Origin: Atopobiaceae bacterium UBA1367 | Lineage (GTDB): Bacteria; Actinomycetota; Coriobacteriia; Coriobacteriales; Atopobiaceae | Reading direction: 5' to 3' | DNA: 38,325 nucleotides | NCBI GenBank assembly: GCA_002305995.1 | Contig: DBRN01000019.1 | Coordinates: 1-38,325, forward strand | In this document: in pieces, positions 23,561 through 31,081 of the stretch | Numbering within the stretch: position 1 is the first letter of the stretch | Layout: each line of letters opens with the position of its first letter | Made by a program: the position numbers and the translations under genes | The notes under the pieces: model-generated | Told to the model about the DNA's origin: nothing | The model's database searches: none | Seen by the model: the letters and a program-made list of their open reading frames with translations, nothing else

Positions 23561-24628
23561 ATGGACACCACCATCCGCGATTCTCAGCTGTCGGAGCGCC
23601 TGAAGGATGCCATCAGGCAGACCGCCCCCGGCACCGCGCTGAGGCACGCGCTCGACATGATCATCGCCGGGCATCTGGGCGCGCTCATCTGCATCGGCGA
23701 CACCGAGGGCGTGCTCGCGGCTGGCGACGACGGCTTCGTGCTTGACATCTCGTTCACCGCCAACCGGCTCTTCGAGCTCTCGAAGATGGACGGCGCGATC
23801 GTCATCGACAAGGACCTCACGCACATACTGCGCGCCAACTACCACCTCAACCCCGACCCGTCCCTGCCCACCTCCGAGACGGGCATGCGCCACCGCACCG
23901 CCGCGCGCATGAGCCTGCTCACCCGTGCGATCGTGGTGTCGGTCTCCGAGCGCCGCCAGGTCATCACCCTCTACGTCGACGGACGAGGCCATCAGATTCG
24001 CACGGTGCCCGAGCTCATGACCTCTGTCAACCAGCTGCTCGTCTCCATGCAGAACTCCCGTCAGCAGCTCGACCGCAGCCTGCTGCGCCTGACCACCCTC
24101 GAGCTCGACAACTACGTGACCTTCGAGGACGTGGCCGACACGCTCTACCTCTTCGAGGTGCTCATGACGCAGGCGGAGGCGCTCGACCGCGTGATCCTCC
24201 AGCTTGGCCTCGAGGGCCGCACCATCAAGATGCAGCGCGACGAGTTCATCGGGGACATGGACGACCAGTACACGCTCATGATCCGCGACTACGCGGCCCA
24301 CTCCTCGCAGGAGAGCGCGACGGCCATTCGCAGGGCGCTGCACGACACCAACAACATCACGCTGCGCTCCGCCGCGCGCATCGCCGAGCTGCTGGGCTAC
24401 GAGGGCAAGTCGGAGGACTCCACGGTCACGCCGCTGGGCCTGCGCACGCTGTCCACCGTGAACGTGGTGCGACGCGGCATGGCCGACAAGATCGTCGACG
24501 AGTACGGGTCCCTCTCCGAGCTGATGGATGACATCGGGCAGAACCCCGCCCGTCTCGACGACCTCGGGGTCGAGAACCCGACCATCCTCGCCGACAGCCT
24601 CTATCGCATGTGGGGCAAGCGCGCATGA
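23561..24628 (+). CDS. disA: DNA integrity scanning diadenylate cyclase
   Basis: Makes the second messenger c-di-AMP from two ATP and scans DNA for branched structures. 355 aa, standard length. The DAC catalytic domain (about 1-140) shows MDGAIVID and GMRHRTAARMS, the DGA and RHR motifs that bind ATP. A helical linker (about 145-285) precedes the C-terminal helix-hairpin-helix DNA-binding domain (LGLRTLSTVNVVRRGMADKIVDEYGSL). ATG at 23561 with GAAGGAGG upstream. The stop overlaps the ispD ATG as ATGA. A TATACT at 23492-23497 may be its -10 box. In Firmicutes radA usually sits between clpC and disA; it is absent here. Confidence 0.96.
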   Translation: MDTTIRDSQLSERLKDAIRQTAPGTALRHALDMIIAGHLGALICIGDTEGVLAAGDDGFVLDISFTANRLFELSKMDGAIVIDKDLTHILRANYHLNPDPSLPTSETGMRHRTAARMSLLTRAIVVSVSERRQVITLYVDGRGHQIRTVPELMTSVNQLLVSMQNSRQQLDRSLLRLTTLELDNYVTFEDVADTLYLFEVLMTQAEALDRVILQLGLEGRTIKMQRDEFIGDMDDQYTLMIRDYAAHSSQESATAIRRALHDTNNITLRSAARIAELLGYEGKSEDSTVTPLGLRTLSTVNVVRRGMADKIVDEYGSLSELMDDIGQNPARLDDLGVENPTILADSLYRMWGKRA

Positions 24629-25398
24629 GCCGCCCCTCCCTCTGCACCTGCGCCACGCGGGAGCGCCTCGGCAGCGCGCCGCAGGGTCCCGACGCCTGCG
24701 CCGTCATCGTCGCGGGCGGGTCGGGCGAGCGCTTCGGCGACCCGCGCGGGAAGCAGTTCGTCGAGCTGTGCGGGCTTCCCATCATGGCATGGTCGATCCT
24801 CGCGTTCGACCATGCCCCGTCGGTCGGTCACATCGTGGTGGTCTGCCCGCACGGGCGCCTGGATGAGGTGCGACGCGACGTGCTTGCCGACATGCCCCTT
24901 CGCTGCGAGCTGACGCTTGCCCTCGCGGGTGCGACGAGGCAGGACTCGGTGTTCTCCGGGCTCGTCGCGATGCCGCCGGACTTCGAGCTGGTCGCCATCC
25001 ACGACGGCGCCCGCCCCCTCGTCGAGGTGGGCGCCATCGAGCGCTGCATCCAGGTGGTGCGTGGTGACGAGCGCCTGTCGGGAGCCATCCTCGCCTCGCG
25101 CGAGACCGACACGCTGAAGCTCACCGATGCCGCAGGGAACATCCTGGCGACGCCTGATCGCAGCAACTACTGGTGCGCGCAGACCCCGCAGGTCTTCAGG
25201 GCGCGCGCCATCATCGCCGCGCACAAGGCGGCCGTGTGGGACGACTTCGTGGCCACCGACGACGCCTCGCTCGTCGAGCACAGGGGAGGCCGCGTGCGTG
25301 TGGTCGAGTCCACGCGCGACAACATCAAGATCACCCTGCCCGAGGACCTGGCCCTTGCCGAGGCCACGCTCGCGCGCAGGCTCGAGCGGGGAGAGTAG
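24625..25398 (+). CDS. ispD: 2-C-methyl-D-erythritol 4-phosphate cytidylyltransferase
   Basis: Third step of the MEP isoprenoid pathway: transfers CMP to methylerythritol phosphate. 257 aa, slightly long owing to an N-terminal extension of about 25 residues (MSRPSLCTCATRERLG and onward). The nucleotide-binding motif VIVAGGSGERFGDPRGKQFVEL starts near residue 31. Other landmarks are ATRQDSVFSGL, VAIHDGARPLV, the TPQVF segment, and TDDASLVEHRGGRVRVVE. The ATG overlaps the disA stop, so the two are coupled. ispF follows after nine bases. A start closer to the core domain is possible, but no better ribosome binding site is apparent. Confidence 0.96.
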   Translation: MSRPSLCTCATRERLGSAPQGPDACAVIVAGGSGERFGDPRGKQFVELCGLPIMAWSILAFDHAPSVGHIVVVCPHGRLDEVRRDVLADMPLRCELTLALAGATRQDSVFSGLVAMPPDFELVAIHDGARPLVEVGAIERCIQVVRGDERLSGAILASRETDTLKLTDAAGNILATPDRSNYWCAQTPQVFRARAIIAAHKAAVWDDFVATDDASLVEHRGGRVRVVESTRDNIKITLPEDLALAEATLARRLERGE

Positions 25399-25407
25399 GG
25401 AGCGCCC

Positions 25408-25884
25408 ATGCTGCACATAGGACACGGGTACGACGTGCATGCCTTTGCCGACGGACGCCGCCTGGTGCTCGGTGGGGTCGAGATCGCGCATGCCCGTGGC
25501 CTTGCCGGCCACTCCGACGCCGACGTGCTCGCGCATGCCCTGACCGACGCCCTGCTGGGTGCCCTGCGCGCCGACGACATCGGCCAGCTGTTTCCCGACA
25601 CCGACCCCGCATACGAGGGGGCCGACTCGCTCGTGCTGCTCTCCCGCGTCGCGAGCATGGCGCGCGAGCGGGGATATCGCATCTGCGACTGCGACTGCAC
25701 GATCGCCGCGCAGGCGCCCAGGCTGGCACCGTACCGGCAGGCCATGCGCGAGAACCTGAGCGCCGCCATGGGCGTTGACGTAAGCTGTGTGGGTGTGAAG
25801 GCCACGACGACGGAGCGCCTGGGGTTCGTCGGGCGCGAAGAGGGCATCGCCGCATGGGCGGTGGCCCTTCTCGACAGGGAGTAG
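25408..25884 (+). CDS. ispF: 2-C-methyl-D-erythritol 2,4-cyclodiphosphate synthase
   Basis: Fifth step of the MEP pathway: cyclises CDP-methylerythritol 2-phosphate with loss of CMP. 158 aa, normal length for this homotrimeric zinc enzyme. The metal ligands are in GHGYDVHAF (Asp8, His10) and His42 in LAGHSDADVLAHALTDALLGAL; the catalytic loop DDIGQLFPDTDPAYEGADSLVLL and the C-terminal VGVKATTTERLGFVGREEGIAAWA are all present. It lies nine bases after ispD and three bases before the PH-domain gene, so it is mid-operon. Confidence 0.97.
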   Translation: MLHIGHGYDVHAFADGRRLVLGGVEIAHARGLAGHSDADVLAHALTDALLGALRADDIGQLFPDTDPAYEGADSLVLLSRVASMARERGYRICDCDCTIAAQAPRLAPYRQAMRENLSAAMGVDVSCVGVKATTTERLGFVGREEGIAAWAVALLDRE

Positions 25885-25887
25885 AAG

Positions 25888-26403
25888 ATGACACGGATCA
25901 GGTTTGACGGCAGCGACGAGCGCATGATGTTCCACGCCAAGGAGTCGTGGGTCCCCGTCGTGCTCGGCGGCATCCCGGTGGCGGTGGTCTGCGCCGCCCT
26001 CTCGTGGGCGCTCGTGCGGTTTGCCTCGGTGAGCGTGAGCGTCTGCGTGCTTGCCAGCATCGTCGTCGTGGGCGTCTCGCGCGTGCCGCACATCGTCGAC
26101 AACTGGCGCACCGACGTGGCGGTCACCGACCGCCGGCTCTACTATCGCCACGGCATCGTGGACGTGAGCGACCATGTGTGCGACCTGGGCAGCATCACCG
26201 ACGTCACCATCGACCCCACCATCCTGGGACGCCTGTTTGGGTATGCGGACGTGCGCATCCAGACCCAGGCGGGCGACGACGACTTCGTGCTCAAGGAGAT
26301 CGCGGACGCGTACGAGATGCGTCGCGTCATCAACATTGGTCGCGACGCGCTCGTTGGTGGGACGTCCGCGCCGGCAGGGCACAGGCGTCGTCGGCGCTCG
26401 TGA
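25888..26403 (+). CDS. Membrane protein with bacterial PH (bPH2/YdbS-type) domain
   Basis: A 171-aa protein. After a short cytoplasmic start, two hydrophobic segments (about 24-45 and 50-67) are followed by a bPH2-like domain: WRTDVAVTDRRLYYRHGIVDVSDHVCDLGSITDVTI, LGRLFGYADVRIQT and FVLKEIADAYEMRRVI are the typical strands. The C-terminus is Arg-rich (HRRRRRS). Proteins of this class are small membrane proteins of largely unknown function. It is three bases from ispF, in the same operon. ATG at 25888. Confidence 0.82.
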   Translation: MTRIRFDGSDERMMFHAKESWVPVVLGGIPVAVVCAALSWALVRFASVSVSVCVLASIVVVGVSRVPHIVDNWRTDVAVTDRRLYYRHGIVDVSDHVCDLGSITDVTIDPTILGRLFGYADVRIQTQAGDDDFVLKEIADAYEMRRVINIGRDALVGGTSAPAGHRRRRRS

Positions 26404-26404
26404 G

Positions 26405-26441
26405 TCCCGTCACGGGAGAGGCGCCCTCCGTGCGGCGCCTC
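26405..26441. terminator. Paired palindromes after the PH-domain gene
   Basis: TCCCGT-C-ACGGGA (26405-26417) is followed directly by GAGGCGCC, an eight-base loop and GGCGCCTC (26418-26441). This is terminator-like placement between the PH-domain gene and cysS, but without a T-run. Confidence 0.45.
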
Positions 26442-26520
26442 GCGTGACGCATGGGCGCAGGTGCCACAGGTTGGAGTCGTTACCCGGAAGCCTCGGGGAT
26501 TGGCGCAAAGGAGACCCCCA

Positions 26521-27990
26521 ATGCTCGTCTACAACAGCCGGATCCATCGCAAGCAGGAGCTTGAGACCATAGAGCCGGGCAAGATCCGCATGTACGTGTG
26601 CGGACCCACGGTGTACGACCAGATCCACATCGGCAACGCGCGCACCTTCCTGAGCTTCGACGTCATCCGGCGCTATCTCATGTACAAGGGCTACGACGTC
26701 ACGTTCGCGCAGAACCTCACCGACGTCGACGACAAGATCATCAACCGTGCCAACGAGGAGGGACGCAGCGCCGCCGAGGTGGCCGAGGAGTACTCCGCCG
26801 CCTTCATCGAGCAGATGCATCGCTTTGGCATCCTCGACCCCGACATCCGACCGCGCGCCACACGGGAGATCGAGGCCATGCAGGAGATGATCGGGCGTCT
26901 CGTGGAGAGGGACCATGCCTACGTGGCCGGCAACGGCGACGTGTACTTCTCGGTGCGCAGCGACCGCTCGTACGGCGTGCTCTCCGGTCGCGAGCTCGAC
27001 CAGCTGCGCGCGGGCGAGCGCGTCGAGGTCAACGATGACAAGCGCGACCCGTTTGACTTCGCCCTCTGGAAGGCGGCAAAGCCCGGCGAGCCCAGCTGGC
27101 CGAGCCCGTGGGGCGAGGGACGCCCCGGCTGGCACACCGAGTGTTGCGCCATGATCCACCGCTACCTAGGGACGCCCATCGACATCCACGGCGGCGGGCA
27201 GGACCTCATCTTCCCGCACCATGAGAACGAGACGGCGCAGGCCATGTGCGCCTGGGATCACCCGCTTGCCAACCACTGGATGCACGCGGGCATGCTGCGG
27301 GTCAATGGTGACAAGATGTCCAAGAGCCTGGGCAACTTCTTCACGCTCAGGGAGATCCTGGACGCCTATCCGGCAGACGCGATCCGCCTGCTCATGCTGC
27401 AGACGCACTACCGCTCCTCCCTCGACTTCCAGACCGACCAGCTCGACGGTGCCGTGGGCACCCTGGAGCGCCTGCGCACCTGCGTCAAGAACCTGCGCTG
27501 GACGGCCGAGAACTCCCCGGGGGACGGCAACCTCACCGAGGCCGACCGCGGCCTCTCGCAGGCTGCCGTGACGGCGCAGGAGGAGTTCATCCGCCAGATG
27601 GACGACGACTTCAACACCGCAGGTGGCCTCGCCGCCATCTTCGAGCTGGTCACCGCCGCCAACAAGTACCTCTTGGCTGCCGGCGGCGCCATTGCTACCG
27701 CGCCCACCCTTCGCGCGGCCGACACCATCTGCGAGTTGGCGGAGGTCTTGGGCGTGACGCTCGAGTCCTCCCAGGACGAGCTGCCATCCGAGCTGGTCGA
27801 CCTCGCGCGCGCGCATGCCGGATATGCGGGGACGGACCCCGAGGAGGCGGCCGAGACGCTGCTTGCCGCGCGTCAGGAGGCGCGCGCCGCCAAGGACTGG
27901 GGCACCGCCGACGCCATCCGCGACGGCATCACCGCCCTTGGCCTCGCGCTTGAGGACACTGCGGCCGGTGCGCGCCTGCGCAAGGCGTAA
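26521..27990 (+). CDS. cysS: Cysteinyl-tRNA synthetase
   Basis: Charges tRNA-Cys; class I synthetase, 489 aa. The N-terminal MYVCGPTVYDQIHIGNARTF carries the first zinc-ligand Cys and the HIGH-like HIGN. Further zinc ligands are in GRPGWHTECCAM and HGGGQDLIFPHHENE, and the KMSKS loop is DKMSKSLGN (about 260-268). The helical anticodon-binding domain and a C-terminal KDWGTADAIRDGI motif complete it. ATG at 26521 with AAAGGAGA upstream; an in-frame ATG at 26461 is rejected because it lacks a ribosome binding site. No T-box leader is visible upstream. rlmB follows on the same strand after about 100 bases. Confidence 0.97.
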   Translation: MLVYNSRIHRKQELETIEPGKIRMYVCGPTVYDQIHIGNARTFLSFDVIRRYLMYKGYDVTFAQNLTDVDDKIINRANEEGRSAAEVAEEYSAAFIEQMHRFGILDPDIRPRATREIEAMQEMIGRLVERDHAYVAGNGDVYFSVRSDRSYGVLSGRELDQLRAGERVEVNDDKRDPFDFALWKAAKPGEPSWPSPWGEGRPGWHTECCAMIHRYLGTPIDIHGGGQDLIFPHHENETAQAMCAWDHPLANHWMHAGMLRVNGDKMSKSLGNFFTLREILDAYPADAIRLLMLQTHYRSSLDFQTDQLDGAVGTLERLRTCVKNLRWTAENSPGDGNLTEADRGLSQAAVTAQEEFIRQMDDDFNTAGGLAAIFELVTAANKYLLAAGGAIATAPTLRAADTICELAEVLGVTLESSQDELPSELVDLARAHAGYAGTDPEEAAETLLAARQEARAAKDWGTADAIRDGITALGLALEDTAAGARLRKA

Positions 27991-28093
27991 CGCATCGGCT
28001 GGCGTGCGGCAGGGATGGCTCCCGAGCGCACGTCGGGACGTGCGCACGCTCGAGGGACCGCTGCCACGCGCTGCGAACGGGGAGGTGATCCAA

Positions 28094-28981
28094 GTGGCAA
28101 AGAACCAGTCTCGCACGTCTGGCCGCGACGCGCGCGGCGGCGCGGGACGCGGCGGCACAGGGCCTCGGGGCACCCGTCAGGGTGCTGGCAGCCGGGGCGG
28201 AGGTGCCCGCAGGTCTTCGCGCTACGGCGCGTCGCCGGTGGATGGGTCGGGCGCGTGGATCGAGGGCAGGCGCGCCGTCGCGGAGGCGCTTGAGGTGGGA
28301 ATGCCGCTGAGGCGGGCCCTTGTCGCCGACGCCGACGGCAGCCTGGCCGAGGTCGTGCGGCGGCTCGAGGGGGCGGGGGTCCCCGTCGAGCGCGTGCCAC
28401 GTCCGCGTCTCGACGCGCTCTCATCGCACGGCGCCCATCAGGGCGTGGTGGCCCAGGCGTCGCCGTTCAGCTACGCGGGGCTCGCCGACGTGATCGAGGC
28501 GGCGGGGGACGGTGACGCCCTCGTGGTGCTGCTCGACCACGTGACCGACCAAGGCAACCTCGGTGCCATCGTGCGCTCTGCGGAGGTCGTGGGTGCGGCG
28601 GGCGTCATCATCGCCAAGGCGCGTGCGGCCGGTGTTGGCGTCGGCGCGTTCAAGACCTCGGCCGGGGCGGTCTTGCATCTGCCCATCGCGCAGGTGTCCA
28701 ACCTTGCCTCGGCCATCGAGACGCTCAAGGAGCATGGCTTCTGGGTCTGCGGGGCCACCGAACATGCGCGTGACAGCGTCTGGGATGCCCCCCTGGGCGG
28801 CAGGCTGTGTCTGGTCATGGGCTCGGAGGGCTCGGGCATCTCCCGCCTGGTGCGCGATCGCTGCGACTTCGAGTGCCGCCTGCCCCAGCGCGGTCACGTG
28901 GAGAGCCTCAACGTTGCCCAGGCTGCCACGGTGATGTGCTACGAGTGGCTGAGGCGCACGACGGCTGTCGAGAGAGCCTAG
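28094..28981 (+). CDS. rlmB: 23S rRNA (guanosine-2'-O-)-methyltransferase RlmB-like
   Basis: SPOUT/TrmH-family 2'-O-methyltransferase, 295 aa. The start is the GTG at 28094: GGAGGTGATC, a full complement of the 16S 3' end, lies four bases upstream. Residues 1-50 are an Arg/Gly-rich low-complexity tail (for example GRDARGGAGRGGTGPRGTRQ). A substrate-binding L30e-like domain (about 55-130) follows, then the trefoil-knot SAM domain with LDHVTDQGNLGAIVRSAE, LCLVMGSEGSGISRLV and LPQRGHVESLNVAQAATV. The target (G2251-type or other 2'-O site) is not certain from motifs alone. The gene ends one base before the YacP-like ATG. Confidence 0.92.
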   Translation: MAKNQSRTSGRDARGGAGRGGTGPRGTRQGAGSRGGGARRSSRYGASPVDGSGAWIEGRRAVAEALEVGMPLRRALVADADGSLAEVVRRLEGAGVPVERVPRPRLDALSSHGAHQGVVAQASPFSYAGLADVIEAAGDGDALVVLLDHVTDQGNLGAIVRSAEVVGAAGVIIAKARAAGVGVGAFKTSAGAVLHLPIAQVSNLASAIETLKEHGFWVCGATEHARDSVWDAPLGGRLCLVMGSEGSGISRLVRDRCDFECRLPQRGHVESLNVAQAATVMCYEWLRRTTAVERA

Positions 28982-28982
28982 C

Positions 28983-29564
28983 ATGGCCTCCTCGAGCCTA
29001 CCCCTCCTGGTGATCGACGGCTACAACGTGATCTATGGTGCCACGCGTTACGAGACGCTGATAGACGAGCATGCGGGCGCCGGCGCGCTGGCCGACGTGG
29101 CGCACCTCTCGCGCGACCCGTATGGGCACGACCCCTTCGAGCGGGCGCGTGAGGCGCTGATTGCCGATGTGGCGGCCTACGCGCAGGGCAGCTACGATCC
29201 CATCGTCGTGTTCGACGCGGCCGACAACCTCTCCGACGAGCGACCCAATCTCTCTCGCGCGGGCGTGAGGGTGGTCTTCTCGCGTACGGGGGAGTCGGCC
29301 GACGCGGTCATCGAGCGGCTTGCCACGCGTGCGCGGAGCACGGGTCGCGACGTGCTGCTGGTGACCTCCGACAACACCATCCGCTTCACGGTGGGTGGGG
29401 TGCCCATCACCACGGTCTCGAGCCAGCTCTTGGCGCGCGATCTCGAGACGACCTCGAGGGAGATCGAGACAGAACGCCAGGAGCGCTCGCATGGTCGCAT
29501 GACGCTCGAGGATCGACTCTCGCCTGCGGCGCGCGAGAAGCTCAGGGAGATGATGGGGCGCTGA
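28983..29564 (+). CDS. NYN-domain RNA endonuclease, YacP/Rae1-like
   Basis: PIN-like NYN nuclease, 193 aa. The acidic active-site pattern is visible: LLVIDGYNVIYGA (Asp near residue 12), IVVFDAADN, VVFSRTGESADAVIERLA and VLLVTSDNTIRF. In Bacillus subtilis the orthologue Rae1 (YacP) cleaves mRNA in the ribosomal A site, and the same gene order next to rlmB supports that identity. The ATG follows the rlmB stop by one base. The 3' end including the stop codon is tandemly copied just downstream (29607-29644). Confidence 0.9.
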   Translation: MASSSLPLLVIDGYNVIYGATRYETLIDEHAGAGALADVAHLSRDPYGHDPFERAREALIADVAAYAQGSYDPIVVFDAADNLSDERPNLSRAGVRVVFSRTGESADAVIERLATRARSTGRDVLLVTSDNTIRFTVGGVPITTVSSQLLARDLETTSREIETERQERSHGRMTLEDRLSPAAREKLREMMGR

Positions 29565-29644
29565 TCCCCCGGTCCTGCACCAGAGCGTGTCGAAGCACAG
29601 GCGCGCCAGGGAGATGTGGGGCGCTGATCCCCCGGTCCTGCACC
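29543..29644. repeat. Tandem copy of the YacP-like gene 3' end
   Basis: Positions 29543-29581, spanning the last codons and stop, recur at 29607-29644 with a single-base deletion. Both copies contain GGGGCGCTGATCCCCCGGTC. The offset is 64 bases. Confidence 0.85.
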
Positions 29645-29676
29645 CGTATGGTCCCCGGTGCCCGTGTGCCGATGAG

Positions 29677-29705
29677 TTGGTGCCGCGGGGGATTTGCGCT
29701 ACCAT
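29677..29705 (+). promoter_or_regulatory. Promoter of tRNA-Thr(UGU)
   Basis: TTGGTG (29677-29682), a 17-base spacer and TACCAT (29700-29705), ending 12 bases before the tRNA. A reasonable but not strong match. Confidence 0.45.
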
Positions 29706-29717
29706 AGGCATCCACGC

Positions 29718-29792
29718 GCCAGCGTGGCTCAATGGTAGAGCACCGGCCTTGTAATCCGGTGGTTATGGGTTCGATTCCCATCGCTGGCTCCA
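29718..29792 (+). tRNA. tRNA-Thr (anticodon UGU)
   Basis: A 75-base cloverleaf with encoded CCA. The acceptor stem GCCAGCG pairs with CGCTGGC; the loop CTTGTAA gives anticodon TGT; the T-loop is GGGTTCGATTCCC. The innermost anticodon-stem pair (C31-T39) is a mismatch, the only irregularity. Confidence 0.93.
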
Positions 29793-29802
29793 CGGCGCTT
29801 AC

Positions 29803-29876
29803 GTGCGGCCGGGGATTGCGAGGGCTAGGGGGTATCCCATGGGGTGCCCACCGGTCCCCACACCCCTCGGCCGCAC
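29803..29876. other. Inverted repeat downstream of tRNA-Thr
   Basis: GTGCGGCCG (29803-29811) and CGGCCGCAC (29868-29876) are exact reverse complements around a G-rich/C-rich interior that can itself pair in part. It may end the tRNA transcript or be a separate structured element. Confidence 0.4.
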
Positions 29877-29984
29877 AAACTTGTTGCAGGGCCGCCCATG
29901 TGCGGGCATTGACGGGTGGCAATCCGGTGAGTTGGCGCCATCCGGGCCGAAGTTGTGCCGCGACAGGGGTTGCGGTGGCGTGGC

Positions 29985-30297
29985 GGAAAGGGAAATGCCG
30001 AGCTGTGCGGGCCAGCGCCCGACCCTGGAAAGGAAATCCGGGAGTTGTGCGCACCACCACCCGGCTCTGGAAAGGAAAACCGTGAGTTGTGCGCACCACT
30101 GCCCGACCCTGGAAAGGGAAATGCCGAGTTGTGCGCACTTCGCCCTCGACGCGGAAAGGGAAATGCCGAGTTGTGCGGAGTTGGGGCCAGGAGCGGAAAG
30201 GTTTTTCTTGACTTCTGACCTCCATCGGGCCTCACAACTCCCAGTTTTCCTTTCCGGCAGGGGCCCGCGCTCCGCACAACTCCCAGTTTTCCTTTCC
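29985..30297. repeat. 42-bp-period inverted array, locus 2
   Basis: Five plus-strand units start at 29985, 30027, 30069, 30111 and 30153, exactly 42 bp apart, with the pattern GGAAAGG(G)AAA, variable bases, AGTTGTGCG. The core at 30195-30221 begins in the same register (30195) and is the reverse complement of the locus 1 core with two differences in 27. Two minus-oriented units end at 30255 and 30297, again 42 bp apart. Degenerate minus-oriented units appear to continue to about 30504. The 940-bp stretch between tRNA-Thr and tRNA-Tyr holds no convincing gene. Confidence 0.85.
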
Positions 30298-30435
30298 GCG
30301 TGGAGCAGCCTCCACGTACGGGTCGGCCTCACGCCTGCTCGCGGAAGCTAGCGGATCCCTCGCCGCCGGCTTCCTCGCGCGAGTCAGCCATTCCCCATGC
30401 CATCAGGCGCTCCGATCGGCGAGACCGCGGTGTCC

Positions 30436-30504
30436 TCACACAGGTTGGCCATTCCCTTCCAACGTGCGTCCCGCCTCCCTCCGCAGGTTGGATCCCCGCT
30501 CTCC
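30436..30504. repeat. Degenerate units continuing array locus 2
   Basis: CACACAGGTTGGCCATTCCC (30437 onward, ending near 30460) and CCGCAGGTTGGATCCCCGCT (30481 onward, ending near 30504) match the outer variant unit of locus 1. They lie about 44 bases apart, so the period is nearly kept. They look like decaying units. Confidence 0.4.
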
Positions 30505-30649
30505 GACCATGCTGCGCACAGCCTGCGTCACGGGCCCTTGGCTCCGCTCCTCCGTCACGGGCCCCGGCGTCCCGCCCCTGCGGCACCTCTCGATAACGGC
30601 CCTGTATGTAGGTTTAATGGTAGGGATACGCCCGGGTGGGGGGATTACG

Positions 30650-30678
30650 TTGACAAGTTTCTCGCATGGGCGTATATT
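30650..30678 (+). promoter_or_regulatory. Strong promoter of the tRNA-tuf operon
   Basis: A perfect -35 box TTGACA (30650-30655), a 17-base spacer and TATATT (30673-30678). Transcription would start near 30685, about 48 bases before tRNA-Tyr. It is one of the best promoter matches in the window, as expected for tRNA and EF-Tu expression. Confidence 0.85.
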
Positions 30679-30732
30679 CTCCCTCGCTTGCAAGGAACAG
30701 CGTTCCGGCGGGCAGCTTGAAAACGGAAAAAT

Positions 30733-30816
30733 GGGGATGTGGCACAGCGGCAACTGCGGCGGACTGTAAATCCGCTCCCTCTGGGTTCCCTGGTTCGAGT
30801 CCAGGCATCCCCACCA
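30733..30816 (+). tRNA. tRNA-Tyr (anticodon GUA)
   Basis: An 84-base tRNA with a long variable arm and encoded ACCA end. GGGGATG pairs with CATCCCC; the loop CTGTAAA gives anticodon GTA. First of three tRNAs ahead of tuf. Confidence 0.95.
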
Positions 30817-30822
30817 TTCCTT

Positions 30823-30898
30823 GCCCGTGTAGCTCAGTCGGTAGAGCACCTCGTTGGTAACGAGGAGGCCACCGGTTCAAGTCCGGTCGCGGGCTCCA
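30823..30898 (+). tRNA. tRNA-Thr (anticodon GGU)
   Basis: A 76-base cloverleaf with encoded CCA. The anticodon stem is CCTCG/CGAGG around the loop TTGGTAA, giving GGT; the T-loop is GGTTCAAGTCC. It lies six bases after tRNA-Tyr. Confidence 0.95.
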
Positions 30899-30916
30899 CT
30901 TTCAAGCAGGCACCAT

Positions 30917-30993
30917 GCCGGTGTAGCTCAGTTGGTTAGAGCGCACGGTTCATACCCGTGTTGCCACTGGTTCGAATCCAGTCACCGGTACCA
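30917..30993 (+). tRNA. tRNA-Met, elongator type (anticodon CAU)
   Basis: A 77-base cloverleaf with encoded CCA. The stem CACGG/CCGTG surrounds TTCATAC, giving CAT. The first acceptor pair is G-U rather than the C-A mismatch of initiator tRNA, so elongator is more likely. An Ile-lysidine-modified tRNA-Ile cannot be fully excluded from the anticodon. Confidence 0.88.
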
Positions 30994-31081
30994 GCGTTCA
31001 GACGGCGTCCACCCGGGCGCCGTGAACATATTAGTAGGTAGCAGATGGCCTCACAAGGGTTGTTCCAAGAAGGAGGACGGC

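Noticed and set aside
20638..23574. Very long antisense open frame opposite clpC, and similar ones opposite lysS, ispD/ispF and tuf
   Set aside because: Shadow frames caused by high-G+C third-position bias; the sense genes are unambiguous.
26404..26520. T-box leader before cysS
   Set aside because: No T-box consensus or specifier-loop layout; only short palindromes are seen.
29718..29985. Integration site at tRNA-Thr
   Set aside because: No direct repeat of the tRNA 3' end and no integrase gene nearby.
29799..30332. Repeat-containing open frames on both strands over array locus 2
   Set aside because: They are open because 42 is a multiple of three and stop codons are rare in the unit; no ribosome binding sites, and the two strands compete over the same DNA.
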